64,000 bases of DNA from Micavibrio_C sp046294845 (lineage in GTDB: Bacteria > Pseudomonadota > Alphaproteobacteria > Micavibrionales > Micavibrionaceae), in contig JBKBNU010000001.1 in NCBI GenBank assembly GCA_046294845.1, positions 1,426,001 to 1,490,000 of the forward strand, given 5' to 3'. Both the position numbers and the translations under genes were made by a program. The notes below the pieces were generated by a model that was not told the origin of the DNA, ran no database searches, and was given only the letters and a program-made list of their open reading frames with translations. Position 1 is the first letter of the stretch. Each line of letters opens with the position of its first letter. Positions 1-8,550 of the stretch are shown piece by piece.

Positions 1-251
1 AAATGGCGCTGCCCCAGTGTACGTTTGGCGGCTTCGCGGACGGTTGCAAAAGCTTCATGCAGAAGGCTGTCGAGAGTTTCCCCTTTTTCCAGACGCTGAC
101 GGAACTCATCGGTTTTGGCCCGAAGCTCGGCATCGGTCAGTTTCTCGAAAGCGGGTTCAAGGGCATTGATCGGGGCAATGTGGCGGTAATAGGACTTCAG
201 CGCACGTTCATTACTTGAACCGAAAATTTTTTGTGCAAGGGCCAGCAACAT
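1..251 (-). CDS. secA: Preprotein translocase ATPase SecA, N-terminal fragment
   Basis: This is the first 83 codons of SecA, cut off by the window edge. SecA is the cytoplasmic ATPase that drives unfolded precursors through SecYEG. The visible part shows the family's usual start: a short helix with an IFGSSNER segment, then a helical stretch with LTDAELRAKTDEFRQRL, which leads into the first nucleotide-binding domain (outside the window). The start ATG lies just after a strong AGGAG ribosome site. The gene is divergent from the PPIase gene and shares a 243-base upstream region with it. A SecA next to a parvulin-type foldase is a common alphaproteobacterial arrangement. Confidence 0.93.
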   Translation of the reverse strand, partial: MLLALAQKIFGSSNERALKSYYRHIAPINALEPAFEKLTDAELRAKTDEFRQRLEKGETLDSLLHEAFATVREAAKRTLGQRH

Positions 252-494
252 CGACTCCTCTTGGAAACGCTAATGGCGTCTTTGGCGTTAAATATTAAGA
301 CACCTTGATATAAGCCTATGAGAGGAGTACGTCAATCATGAGTTATGGGAAAATATGAGAATAATCACAAAGAAAATAGTGGTTATTTGCCACGATATCG
401 CCAAGATGCCTCTTTATTCATAAGCGTCAGGGATTTACATTCAAATCCACTTCAGGATTCGTTTTTACACTTTTTATATATATGGGGTTAAACC
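252..494. promoter_or_regulatory. Divergent intergenic region between secA and the PPIase gene
   Basis: This 243-base AT-rich stretch must carry the promoters for secA (leftward) and the PPIase (rightward). The secA ribosome site AGGAG sits at its left edge. The right end, about 470-485, is very AT-rich just before the PPIase start. I could not assign a convincing -35/-10 pair on either strand and see no open reading frame or strong hairpin in it. Confidence 0.4.
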
Positions 495-1565
495 ATGACA
501 TCTGAAATGCCGAAGGAAACAAAGAAATCCACTATGCCCGTTATGCTGGGTGCCGTGGTTATCGTAGCAGGGGTCGCCGCTGGTGGGCTCTTCATGATGT
601 CCCAGAAAGATGCCATGCCGAGCGATGCTGCGGCTGTTGCTGCTCAGGCCCAGACTCCTGCTGCCGGTGAGGCTCAGGCCAAGGCTGAAACAGAGGCTCC
701 TAAAACTGAAACTGCCGCTGCTGAAGAAGCTCCCGCGCCGCAAGTGATTGGCGAAGGTGAAAGTGCGATCGAAGTCGGTAACCCCGTTGTTGCCCGCGTA
801 AACGGTCAGGATATTACACGTAGCGAAGTTCTTGAATTTATTACAACTCTGCCCGAACAAGTCCGTCAGATGCCTCTGCAGAACCTGTTCCCGATGGCAC
901 GTGACCGTGTTGTTGGTGATCGTATGATTGCCGCCAAAGCCAGTGGTGCAAATCTGGAAAACGATCCGGAAGTTCAGAAGACACTGGAACAGGTAAAAAG
1001 CCAGCTGGTTCGTAATGTCTATGTTGATCGTGCCATTAAAGAGTCGATCAAGGATGAAGATCTGACAAAGGCCTATGACGAACTGAAGGCCGAACTGGGT
1101 AAAGTTGAAGAGACAAGGGCTCGTCACATTCTGGTAGAGACAGAAGAGAAAGCCCGTGAAGTTGTTGGAAAGCTTGATGGCGGTGCCAAGTTTGAAGATC
1201 TGGCTGCCGAATATTCACAAGACCCGAGCAACAAGGAAAGCGGCGGTGACCTTGGTTACTTCGCCAAGACGGATATGGTTCCGGAATTCGCTGAAGCCGC
1301 TTTTGCTCTGGGCGTTGGTCAGTACACCAAGGATCCTGTAAAAACCCAATTCGGTTTCCACGTCATCAAGGCTGAAGACCGCCGTCAACGTCAGGCTCCT
1401 GAATTTGAAGCTGTAAAGGCACAGCTGGAAGGCGTTGTCCGTCAGCGTAAACTGGCTGAGCTGGTTGAAGCATGGCAGAAAGAGTCCAACGTTGAAGTAT
1501 TCGATATCAACGGTAAGCCGGAAGCCAAGGCTGATGCGGCTCCGGCTCCGGCCAAGGCTGAGTAA
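495..1565 (+). CDS. Membrane-anchored parvulin-type peptidyl-prolyl isomerase
   Basis: A 356-residue foldase of the PpiC/PrsA/SurA type, predicted to act on secreted proteins in the periplasm. Residues about 13-35 form one hydrophobic segment (signal anchor), followed by an Ala/Pro/Glu-rich linker to about residue 90, a SurA_N-like helical region, and a rotamase domain at about 200-310. The rotamase signatures are visible: RARHILVE, then SQDPSNKESGGDLGYF, and FGFHVI. The C-terminus is again Ala/Lys/Pro rich and probably disordered. The position beside secA fits a role in folding newly exported proteins. A good terminator follows 22 bases after the stop. Confidence 0.9.
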   Translation: MTSEMPKETKKSTMPVMLGAVVIVAGVAAGGLFMMSQKDAMPSDAAAVAAQAQTPAAGEAQAKAETEAPKTETAAAEEAPAPQVIGEGESAIEVGNPVVARVNGQDITRSEVLEFITTLPEQVRQMPLQNLFPMARDRVVGDRMIAAKASGANLENDPEVQKTLEQVKSQLVRNVYVDRAIKESIKDEDLTKAYDELKAELGKVEETRARHILVETEEKAREVVGKLDGGAKFEDLAAEYSQDPSNKESGGDLGYFAKTDMVPEFAEAAFALGVGQYTKDPVKTQFGFHVIKAEDRRQRQAPEFEAVKAQLEGVVRQRKLAELVEAWQKESNVEVFDINGKPEAKADAAPAPAKAE

Positions 1566-1587
1566 TTACGAATAAGATAAGTAAATT

Positions 1588-1619
1588 GGCCGCAACCTGC
1601 AAAATGGTTGCGGCCTTTT
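1588..1619 (+). terminator. Rho-independent terminator after the PPIase gene
   Basis: A 10-base perfect stem (GGCCGCAACC paired with GGTTGCGGCC) with an 8-base loop is followed by four T. It ends the PPIase transcript. The mutT start lies about 30 bases downstream, so mutT probably has its own promoter or is reached by read-through. Confidence 0.85.
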
Positions 1620-1647
1620 GCTAAGAGATTATGTGAGCGGAAGATAC

Positions 1648-2118
1648 ATGGTTAAATTTTTACAGAAGAAAGTAGGATGTGCGGAAGCTCTTGATCTGCC
1701 AAAGCCTGAATGTGCTCGGAAGAAAACCGTTATGGTGGTAGCGGCAGCACTGATTGACTCAGATGGCCGCGTGCTGGTGGCGCAGCGTCCGGAAGGAAAA
1801 TCTATGGCGGGCTTGTGGGAATTCCCCGGCGGCAAGATCGATGAGGGGGAGACTCCTGAATATGCCCTGATGCGGGAACTGGAAGAAGAGTTGGGTATTG
1901 AAACAAGGCCATGTTGTTTTGCGCCTGTGGCGTTTGCCTCGCATTCCTATGATGATTTTCATTTGCTGATGCCGCTTTATGTTTGCCGTGTGTGGCGCGG
2001 GATTCCGCAGGCCCGCGAGCATCAGGCTCTTAAATGGCTTAAGCCTGTTGATCTTTATGCTCTCGCCATGCCTGAGGCTGATATACCGTTGATCCCGCAA
2101 CTGGAGTCTGCCCTGTGA
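1648..2118 (+). CDS. mutT: Nudix hydrolase MutT (8-oxo-dGTP diphosphatase)
   Basis: A Nudix hydrolase expected to remove 8-oxo-dGTP from the nucleotide pool, preventing A:T to C:G transversions. The Nudix box is complete: GGKIDEGE, then RELEEELGI, with the catalytic REXXEE glutamates. I chose the ATG at 1648, which has a GGAAG ribosome site; this gives 156 residues, about 28 longer than typical MutT, and a shorter start at the ATG at 1732 (MVVAAALID) would match the family length. A TTG at 1618 would overlap the terminator and is unlikely. Its stop overlaps the next gene's GTG start by four bases. In many alphaproteobacteria argJ lies just upstream; it is absent here. Confidence 0.9.
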   Translation: MVKFLQKKVGCAEALDLPKPECARKKTVMVVAAALIDSDGRVLVAQRPEGKSMAGLWEFPGGKIDEGETPEYALMRELEEELGIETRPCCFAPVAFASHSYDDFHLLMPLYVCRVWRGIPQAREHQALKWLKPVDLYALAMPEADIPLIPQLESAL

Positions 2119-2840
2119 GTCATTGGATCTATGACTTGAAGAATTTTTACAGCAGTCGCGCAGGGCGATTGGTGCGCCGTATCTTGCAGGGACATGTCAA
2201 TACATTGTGGCCGAACGTAAAAGCCTTGCGGGTTGTCGGTGCAGGATATCCCTTGCCCTATCTTTCCGGCTGGGAAAATGAGGCCGAGCGCGTTGTCGCC
2301 CTGATGCCCGGCTATGGCGGGGTCCATCCCTGGCCCGAGAATGGCAGCAGCCGTGTTTGTTTGTTTGACGCTGGCGCTATTCCGCTGGAAACCGAATCCG
2401 TTGACCGCATGATTGTGGTTCATGGCTTCGAGATGACCGAGGAGCCCGAAGAATTTCTGGCCGAGATATGGCGCGTTCTTAAAAGTAACGGACGGGTGCT
2501 GATTGTTGTACCCAACCGTCTGGGTTTTTGGGCGCGGGCCGATTGGACGCCTTTTGGCGCAGGCCGTCCCTATACCATCAGCCAGATGAACAGGCTTTTA
2601 CAGGATAATCTGTTTGTTCGTGAAAGGGTGGAAAGGGCGCTTTATATGCCTCCCTTCAGGTCATTCTGGATGCTCAAATTTGCCTATATTTTTGAAAGTT
2701 TTGGAAAATTCTTTTTCCCGGGTTTGGCAGGGCTGCATATTGTCGAAGCCAGCAAGCAAATCTATGCCGGAACAAGGGTCGCCAGTCGCGCAACCAGCGG
2801 AAAACGCAGGATTTTGGTCACAGCCGATATTCCGACCTGA
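2115..2840 (+). CDS. Class I SAM-dependent methyltransferase
   Basis: A 241-residue cytosolic methyltransferase of the Methyltransf_11 type. The SAM fold can be followed from the LRVVGAGYPLPYL strand-loop (a weak motif I), through an acidic loop with VCLFDAGAIPLETESVD (motifs II/III region), to the EIWRVLKSNGRVLIVVPN post-II strand typical of the family. The substrate cannot be read from sequence; alphaproteobacterial homologues are usually annotated only as methyltransferases. The GTG start overlaps the mutT stop (GTGA), so the two are translationally coupled. Confidence 0.8.
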   Translation: MSHWIYDLKNFYSSRAGRLVRRILQGHVNTLWPNVKALRVVGAGYPLPYLSGWENEAERVVALMPGYGGVHPWPENGSSRVCLFDAGAIPLETESVDRMIVVHGFEMTEEPEEFLAEIWRVLKSNGRVLIVVPNRLGFWARADWTPFGAGRPYTISQMNRLLQDNLFVRERVERALYMPPFRSFWMLKFAYIFESFGKFFFPGLAGLHIVEASKQIYAGTRVASRATSGKRRILVTADIPT

Positions 2841-2898
2841 AGCCTGTAAGGCATAGATTTATTTTGATTTTTTGCCGAAGGGCAGGTATGCAAGAGAT

Positions 2899-3816
2899 AT
2901 GTCCCAGTCCCTCGAAGATATCCGCCGCGAAATTGATAGTCTTGACCATCAGGTTCATGACCTGCTGATGCGCAGGGCCGAACTTATTGTCAAAATTACA
3001 GAAGCCAAGCGCCGGAATAATATGCACACGGTCCAGCCTGAACGTGAAGCGATGATGATCCGTCGTTTACTGGCACGTCATACGGGTGTGCTGCCCCGCG
3101 AGGCAATTGCCCGTATTTGGCGCGAATTGGTGGGGGCAGTCTCTTTGGTTCAGACAGGTTTGAAAGCAACCGTTACCGTTCCGAATGATGGTAAAGGTCT
3201 TTTGTACTGGGATATGGCCAAGGATTATTTCAGCTCGGTACTACCGATGCAGCGCGCAGAGACACCACTCAGTGCTTTGGCCGCTGTTCGTGAAGAGGAT
3301 GTCACATTTGCCGTTGTGCCATGGCCCGAAACGGAAGAGGACAAGCCATGGTGGACCCATCTGATGAACGACGAGGGCGAAAACCCGATGCGTATTGTTG
3401 CCCGTCTTCCTTTCGGAGATAGAACGGCCACAAATATAACGCCGGATCATCAGGCATTGGTTGTGGCAAAGATAAAATTTTCGCCTTCAGGTGACGACAG
3501 GTCGTTTTTGGCTTTGGAACTAGATCATCATATCAGCCGTACCCGTATTCTGGATCGCGCCCGTGAAGCGGGTATGCCACCACGTAGCCTCTATAGCCTG
3601 CCAGTAAAATCCGGCAATACAACATTGCACTTGCTGGAGGTTGAGGGCTATGTCGGTCCTGAAGATGACAAGGCTTCAGCTTTGCTCGAAAGTCTTGAAT
3701 ACCCTGAGGGACGCTGCGTGTGTCTGGGGGGGTATCCGACACCACCAGTTTATGATGATAAAGTTGGAAAGAGCGCTCTTGAATCGGCGCAGATCACAAA
3801 TAAAAAAACGGCGTAG
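2899..3816 (+). CDS. Chorismate mutase with degenerate prephenate dehydratase-like and ACT-like tail
   Basis: Residues 1-90 form an AroQ-type chorismate mutase: IRREIDSLD, LLMRRAEL, then QPERE and IARIWRELV, the expected pattern. The remaining 215 residues follow the layout of a bifunctional P-protein but are worn: a YFSSVLP/VVPWPE region resembles the prephenate dehydratase fold, and the end (LEVEGYVG then GGYPTP) resembles the ACT domain's DVEGH and GSYP motifs. The catalytic Thr-Arg-Phe of dehydratases is not found. I infer active mutase, inactive dehydratase and a possible phenylalanine-sensing tail. The ATG at 2899 is preferred over an upstream TTG at 2872. The next gene is tyrA; no aminotransferase gene separates them. 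Confidence 0.75.
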   Translation: MSQSLEDIRREIDSLDHQVHDLLMRRAELIVKITEAKRRNNMHTVQPEREAMMIRRLLARHTGVLPREAIARIWRELVGAVSLVQTGLKATVTVPNDGKGLLYWDMAKDYFSSVLPMQRAETPLSALAAVREEDVTFAVVPWPETEEDKPWWTHLMNDEGENPMRIVARLPFGDRTATNITPDHQALVVAKIKFSPSGDDRSFLALELDHHISRTRILDRAREAGMPPRSLYSLPVKSGNTTLHLLEVEGYVGPEDDKASALLESLEYPEGRCVCLGGYPTPPVYDDKVGKSALESAQITNKKTA

Positions 3817-3819
3817 AAG

Positions 3820-4764
3820 ATGTACAATCAGGTAACAATTATTGGCTTCGGGTTGATCGGCTCATCACTCGCACGGATCATCCGTCGCGATAAGCTTTCA
3901 TCAGCCATCGTTTGTGGCGATCTCTCGCAGGAAGTTTGTGACAGGACTCTGGCCTTGGGTATCGCAGACAAGGCGACTACAGACCTTGCTGAATCAGTTA
4001 AAGGTAGTGATCTTATTGTACTGGCTGTCCCTGTAGGGGCTTGCGGCCCTGTGGCGCAGACAATAGCACCAGCCTTGAAAGAAGGCGCCGTGATTACCGA
4101 TGTCGGTTCGGTGAAGCAGGCTGTCGTTGATGCTGTAAAGCCGTACCTGCCGGATTACGTTGATTTTGTTCCGGGGCATCCAATCGCGGGCACAGAACAT
4201 TCGGGGCCTGACGCGGGTTTCCCCGAGCTGTTTCAGGGACGGTGGGCCATTTTAACACCGCTGCCAGATACACCCTTGAAGGCTATCGAGAAGGTAACCC
4301 GTCTGTGGGAAGCAGCAGGTTCGAATATCGAATTTATGGAACCGCGCCGCCATGATTTGGTGCTGGCGATTACATCCCACTTGCCGCACTTGATTGCCTA
4401 TACAATTGTGGGGACGGCATCCGATCTTGAAGATCATCTGAAGGCAGATGTTATCAAATTCTCGGCCTCTGGTTTCCGTGATTTCACCCGTATTGCGGCA
4501 TCTGATCCTGTGATGTGGCGTGATATATTCTTGAATAATCAGGAAGCGGTTCTTGAGATTGTGCAAAGATTTACCGAAGATCTTACAGGATTGCAAAGGG
4601 CGATCCGCTGGGGCGATGGTGATGCTTTGCAAACCATGTTTACGCGCACGCGTGCCATTCGTCGTCAGATTATTGATGCGAAGCAGGCTGACTATCGTTA
4701 CCCCAATCAACAGGCGGGATCTGTGCCACAGCCAGAGGTCCGGCGTACAGCGTCTGGTTCATAA
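3820..4764 (+). CDS. tyrA: Prephenate/arogenate dehydrogenase
   Basis: A 314-residue NAD(P)-dependent dehydrogenase that makes 4-hydroxyphenylpyruvate from prephenate (or tyrosine from arogenate). The N-terminal Rossmann motif GFGLIGSS (residues 9-16) is clear, followed by DVGSVKQ and the PGHPIAGTEHSGP active-site segment, then the dimerising helical domain with SHLPHLIAY and FRDFTRIA. It starts three bases after the preceding mutase stop, so the pair is an operon for aromatic amino acids. The last 95 bases overlap the converging DUF2125 gene on the other strand. Confidence 0.92.
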   Translation: MYNQVTIIGFGLIGSSLARIIRRDKLSSAIVCGDLSQEVCDRTLALGIADKATTDLAESVKGSDLIVLAVPVGACGPVAQTIAPALKEGAVITDVGSVKQAVVDAVKPYLPDYVDFVPGHPIAGTEHSGPDAGFPELFQGRWAILTPLPDTPLKAIEKVTRLWEAAGSNIEFMEPRRHDLVLAITSHLPHLIAYTIVGTASDLEDHLKADVIKFSASGFRDFTRIAASDPVMWRDIFLNNQEAVLEIVQRFTEDLTGLQRAIRWGDGDALQTMFTRTRAIRRQIIDAKQADYRYPNQQAGSVPQPEVRRTASGS

Positions 4765-5440
4765 CGCTCATCCCGATATCCAGATAGGATTTGTTGCCGT
4801 CAGGGCTGCTGCTGGACAGGCCATTTAGAATTGTTCCCGCTAGAAGGGCGCTGCGGGTTTCAATCATATTTTTTTGCAGCAGAAGATTAATAAATTCTCT
4901 ATAGCCTTCGATCCGCGTGTTGATGCTGGCCACGGGTTGAAGATTGTCATCGAGCGATAGAACGCCTGCGCCTTCGCCTTTTAGCGGGTCCTTTGTAAAT
5001 TTAAAGTGCTCGACGGTAATTTTCCCGTCATTGTCCTTCCACGCCGCAAGGCTTTGGTTATTGATTTCAGAGGGTAAGTCAAGCGGCAGAGGGCCCGTGA
5101 TTTCAAGGTAGTCCAGCGACCATACATCACGATCACCTATGCCCTCGATATACCCACCTTGGGGTAGTGTCAGAGTGCAGTTTATGAATCCGACGGGAAA
5201 GCCCTCGATTATGAAGGAAGGGACAACCAATTCATATTGGCGGGCCTGATCAATTACGGTTGTCCTGAATGTGCCTGAAAAGACCATCATACCGGGAAAG
5301 CCGCTTACAGATACGGCGCTTACACCGTCCTTGTTCATAAGTTCTCCCTTGATTGTGCTGGCGGCAAAAATCCACCAAGCCAGATAACCGGCAATCAGAA
5401 AGGCGGAAAAGAGAATGGCAATCAGGAATGGTTTTTTCAT
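4670..5440 (-). CDS. DUF2125 family membrane-anchored protein
   Basis: A 256-residue protein with one N-terminal hydrophobic anchor (residues 5-27) and a long beta-rich domain presumed periplasmic. It matches the alphaproteobacterial DUF2125 family in length and layout (early WWxFA segment, repeated short beta strands such as GFPVGFINCTLTLP, a late LGLSVxNxTLYAGPLAVA-like end). No biochemical role is established. It is the last gene of the ftsEX-plsC operon, starting 20 bases after the plsC-like stop. Its 3' end overlaps tyrA by 95 bases in convergent orientation, so both proteins' C-termini are encoded by complementary DNA. Confidence 0.72.
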   Translation of the reverse strand: MKKPFLIAILFSAFLIAGYLAWWIFAASTIKGELMNKDGVSAVSVSGFPGMMVFSGTFRTTVIDQARQYELVVPSFIIEGFPVGFINCTLTLPQGGYIEGIGDRDVWSLDYLEITGPLPLDLPSEINNQSLAAWKDNDGKITVEHFKFTKDPLKGEGAGVLSLDDNLQPVASINTRIEGYREFINLLLQKNMIETRSALLAGTILNGLSSSSPDGNKSYLDIGMSVMNQTLYAGPLAVAQIPPVDWGNDSQPASHQ

Positions 5441-5460
5441 TAGCTTTGGAAAAATAAATT

Positions 5461-6240
5461 TCAGGAATTGGAACGTGAGACAGGTCTTTGCTGGCGCGGC
5501 AGCCTTGGATTGGCAGAATAGGCTTCTTCAGCCAGAGCATGGCTTCGTTCTTCAAGCTGCTGCTGGATGGTTTGCGTAACCTCATTCAAAGTGCGCCCGG
5601 GCAATATAGGGGGAAGAAATTCGAAAACAACCTTTCCCTTCCATTTAAGCCAGCTATGGCGTGGCCAGAAAACACCAGTGTTCATGGCAAGGGGCACAAT
5701 CGTAAGGCCGGTATTTTCCTGCATACGGGCTACACCGCTTTTATACGGCTTGTCTTCAGCTGTTTGCCATGTGTACACACGTGTGCCTTGCGGGAAAATT
5801 ATGATGGGACGACCTTGTTGTTCCATACGTTTGGCGCCATCAATAATTTGCTGGGCTGACTCTTTGCTGCTGCGGTCAATCGCAATCGGGTCGCTTTTAG
5901 CCAAAAATTTTCCCCATAGAGGAATTTTAAGAAGCTCGCGTTTCAGAATGATGGCAGGGTCTTTGAACAGTATATGAAGCTTCATGGTCTCATAGGGTGA
6001 CTGGTGCTTGGCAGCCACGATATAGCAGCCATCTTTGGGCAAGTTTTCGAGGCCTCTGATTTCGTAATCAAGGCCGATAAAGACACGTTCAAGGAAATAG
6101 ACAGAATGAACGAAGGCGTGGACGACGTGCATAGCCAAAGGACGAGGCACAAAGAGAGCAGGCAGGCACAGAACACAGGCACAGGCTGTCAAGCCATAGA
6201 AGAAAATATTGAAAAGAGTTGATCGTAAAATAACTATCAT
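5461..6240 (-). CDS. plsC: 1-acyl-glycerol-3-phosphate acyltransferase-like (PlsC family)
   Basis: A 259-residue inner-membrane acyltransferase expected to make phosphatidic acid from lysophosphatidic acid. Two hydrophobic segments occupy residues 5-30. The acyltransferase block I is HQSPYE (His79 to Glu84, the HX4E variant common in alphaproteobacteria instead of HX4D), and block III is FPQGTR (149-154), followed by the IVPLAMNTG strand. Its start overlaps the YdcF-like gene's stop by four bases, so it is translated as part of the ftsEX operon. If a second, canonical plsC exists elsewhere, this one may acylate another glycerolipid. Confidence 0.85.
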   Translation of the reverse strand: MIVILRSTLFNIFFYGLTACACVLCLPALFVPRPLAMHVVHAFVHSVYFLERVFIGLDYEIRGLENLPKDGCYIVAAKHQSPYETMKLHILFKDPAIILKRELLKIPLWGKFLAKSDPIAIDRSSKESAQQIIDGAKRMEQQGRPIIIFPQGTRVYTWQTAEDKPYKSGVARMQENTGLTIVPLAMNTGVFWPRHSWLKWKGKVVFEFLPPILPGRTLNEVTQTIQQQLEERSHALAEEAYSANPRLPRQQRPVSRSNS

Positions 6241-6902
6241 TGTTCAGCTTTTATTGAGGAGGTGAAAGCCCAGGAGAAAAAGATATGGGTCCTGAAATAG
6301 GTAATCAATGTCTTGTTATATTCACCAAATGTCAGAATCAGAAAATCTATCCGGTTAAGAGCGGCGGGATATGACTTTACCGGCCATGGCAATATATTTG
6401 CCTCGGGGATTTTCTTCTGAAATTCCAGAAGGGCGCGGGGCATATGATAGTCCGATGTAACAAGACGTATAGATTTAACTTCCTGATCTTTGATCCACTG
6501 GCGGGTTTCTTGTGCGTTCTGGATAGTGTTACGGGCCTTATGCCCCAGAATGATGCAACAATCCTTGATGTCGCTATCTATGATAGGGCGTTTCCAGAGT
6601 TCCAGAATTTCATTCAGGCTGACATGGTTATTAACACCCGAGATGAAAAGTTTTTCTGCCTGTCCGGCAGCCAGAAGGTCGAGTGCCTTGTTTACGCGGA
6701 AAGAGCCGCCGGTCAGAACAACAATAGCATCTGTTGGTTGACGGGGATCCAAAGGCTTTTGGTTCTGTACGCTTTTAAGAAAGCAACCATACCCCGATAG
6801 CCAGAACATCAGGGCGCAGAAAAATATTGTGCCTGTTATCACAAAAAAAGATCTTTTACGGCAGCGCTGAGCGCCTTCTTGCACGGGCATATCCTGAGTC
6901 AT
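6237..6902 (-). CDS. YdcF/SanA/ElyC family (DUF218) membrane protein
   Basis: A 221-residue protein with one N-terminal membrane segment (about residues 22-41) and a DUF218 domain. Family landmarks are visible: DAIVVLTGG with the first acidic residue, AEKLFISGV, then GHKARNT and the SDYHMPRA motif. Relatives such as ElyC and SanA affect envelope integrity, but their reaction is unknown. I chose the ATG at 6902, which overlaps the ftsX stop (ATGA). A longer reading frame upstream runs inside ftsX and is not coding. It is part of the ftsEX-plsC operon, supporting an envelope role. Confidence 0.82.
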   Translation of the reverse strand: MTQDMPVQEGAQRCRKRSFFVITGTIFFCALMFWLSGYGCFLKSVQNQKPLDPRQPTDAIVVLTGGSFRVNKALDLLAAGQAEKLFISGVNNHVSLNEILELWKRPIIDSDIKDCCIILGHKARNTIQNAQETRQWIKDQEVKSIRLVTSDYHMPRALLEFQKKIPEANILPWPVKSYPAALNRIDFLILTFGEYNKTLITYFRTHIFFSWAFTSSIKAEQ

Positions 6903-7852
6903 GGCAGTTTCAGAAGTTCCTGCTTGACGGTGAATTGTGCTGTGGCGGCTGCCAGTGCCGATAATACAAGGGGAAGGCAGAGCAGGATTATATAATGCAG
7001 CATTCCAAGCTGGAAGTCCGGCAATAATTGAACGCCTGTATTGCCCGATAACCATTTCATGCCCGAGGCCAGTAATATACCGCATAGTGTGCCACAGGCA
7101 GAGCCGATTAAAGCCAGACGCAGGGCATGACGCTGGAATTGGCGGGCGATATATTGGTCTGCGGCACCCATCAAATGCAGTAACTCGACATCGGCCTTAT
7201 ATATTTTCAAGCGCGCCCGAACAGCGCCGGTAATCGCAGTCACTGTTGTGAAAATTATGACGATGAGAATGGAGAGGGCAGCTACCTGCAAGCCATGGGC
7301 AAAGTTCAGAACTTCTTTGAGCCATGATTCATGCGTATCAAGTTTGATGCCGCTGGCGACGCTTTCGATATTTTCACCCAGAATTTTGATGGTCTGGGGG
7401 TCGGTATGGGGTTTAACTTCGACAGTGATCAAAGCAGGTAAGGGAATTTGTCCGCTGATCAGCGCTTCTTTATCCATCCATGGTTCGACCAGTTCATAAA
7501 CCTGATCTTTGGTCAGGGGTGTGAACGATGAAATGGCCGGATGGGTTTCCAGGATGCTGGTGATGGCTTTTTGGCGGCTTTGCATTTGTTCGTCATAAGA
7601 GACATCCATCTCGATGGAGGGCAGAGTAATTTCAACTGTCATCTTGCCTTTAAGGCCTGATGTCCAGCGTTCGGTCATTCCACTGAGTATAAAGAAGGCC
7701 AGTAGCCCCAGAACCGACAAGAAACTCATCAGTCCTACAAGAGTAATCAGGAATTTTGTGCTGTCATTGCTATCAAGCGGCAAGTCATAGCGGCGTTTGC
7801 CACGAACCTTGCCTAATGTTTTCTCGCGCGGATGTCTAAAACCAAAAGCCAT
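6899..7852 (-). CDS. ftsX: Cell division ABC transporter permease FtsX
   Basis: A 317-residue polytopic protein, partner of FtsE, that controls cell-wall hydrolysis at the septum. The layout is canonical: cytoplasmic N-terminus, first membrane helix at about 34-56, a large periplasmic domain to about 190, then three more helices (about 191-212, 240-265 and 283-305). The periplasmic domain is where FtsX recruits hydrolase activators such as EnvC in other bacteria. The start ATG shares one base with the ftsE stop. See the gene upstream of ftsE for a possible periplasmic partner. Confidence 0.9.
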   Translation of the reverse strand: MAFGFRHPREKTLGKVRGKRRYDLPLDSNDSTKFLITLVGLMSFLSVLGLLAFFILSGMTERWTSGLKGKMTVEITLPSIEMDVSYDEQMQSRQKAITSILETHPAISSFTPLTKDQVYELVEPWMDKEALISGQIPLPALITVEVKPHTDPQTIKILGENIESVASGIKLDTHESWLKEVLNFAHGLQVAALSILIVIIFTTVTAITGAVRARLKIYKADVELLHLMGAADQYIARQFQRHALRLALIGSACGTLCGILLASGMKWLSGNTGVQLLPDFQLGMLHYIILLCLPLVLSALAAATAQFTVKQELLKLP

Positions 7853-8550
7853 CAGAACAGACCCTCCAGCTTTTTACGCAGGCTGGTTTTGGATTCCTCC
7901 ACGCGAAGTTGCCCCTTGGTCAGGATCAGGCGCGGATGCGGAAATTTATCCATCAGCATCTGGTTGTGGGTGGCAATCACCATGGTTGTGCCCATGCGGT
8001 TTAATTGTTCGAACAGGCCTAAAAGGCGCTCGCCAATTTCATCATCAAGGTTGCCGGTTGGTTCGTCGGCAAGCAACAGGCGCGGGCGTGTGATAACGGC
8101 ACGGGCAATTGCAATACGCTGTTGTTGACCGCCCGACATGGTATTGGGCAGTACACTCAGGTGATCACCTAATCCCACCCATTCCAGCAGCTCTCGTACA
8201 TTATTCTGGATTTCTTTTTCGGGCTTTCCGGCAATCCGCAAGGGCAGGGCGACATTGTCAAATGTAGAGAGGTGATCGAGAAGGCGAAAGTCCTGAAAAA
8301 CAACGCCGATTTTTTGGCGCAGGAGAGCCATATCATGACGGTCCATTTTATTGACGTTCTGGCCAAACATGGTCACAAGGCCGCGTGTCGGCAGACGGCC
8401 AAGATACATCAGACTCATCAGTGATGTCTTACCCGCGCCACTGGGGCCGGACAGGAAATGGAAAGATCCGGGCGCAAGGGAAAAATTGATATCACTCAAA
8501 ACTTCGGGGCCAATACCGTAACGCAGCCCGACATGTTCAAATCTGATCAT
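7852..8550 (-). CDS. ftsE: Cell division ATP-binding protein FtsE
   Basis: A 232-residue ABC ATPase that forms FtsEX. All motifs are intact: Walker A GPSGAGKTS (35-43), Q-loop VVFQDFRLL, signature SGGQQQR (139-145), Walker B LLLADEP (158-164) and the switch histidine in ATHN. The length and sequence match FtsE rather than a LolD-type transporter; the adjacent FtsX confirms this. Its start overlaps the stop of the upstream secreted-protein gene by four bases, so the three genes are translationally coupled. Confidence 0.93.
   Translation of the reverse strand: MIRFEHVGLRYGIGPEVLSDINFSLAPGSFHFLSGPSGAGKTSLMSLMYLGRLPTRGLVTMFGQNVNKMDRHDMALLRQKIGVVFQDFRLLDHLSTFDNVALPLRIAGKPEKEIQNNVRELLEWVGLGDHLSVLPNTMSGGQQQRIAIARAVITRPRLLLADEPTGNLDDEIGERLLGLFEQLNRMGTTMVIATHNQMLMDKFPHPRLILTKGQLRVEESKTSLRKKLEGLF

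Noticed and set aside
474..1127. 217-codon frame antisense to the PPIase gene
   Set aside because: It mirrors the Ala/Glu-rich coding strand as Ser/Phe/Leu low-complexity sequence; the PPIase motifs on the plus strand are unambiguous.
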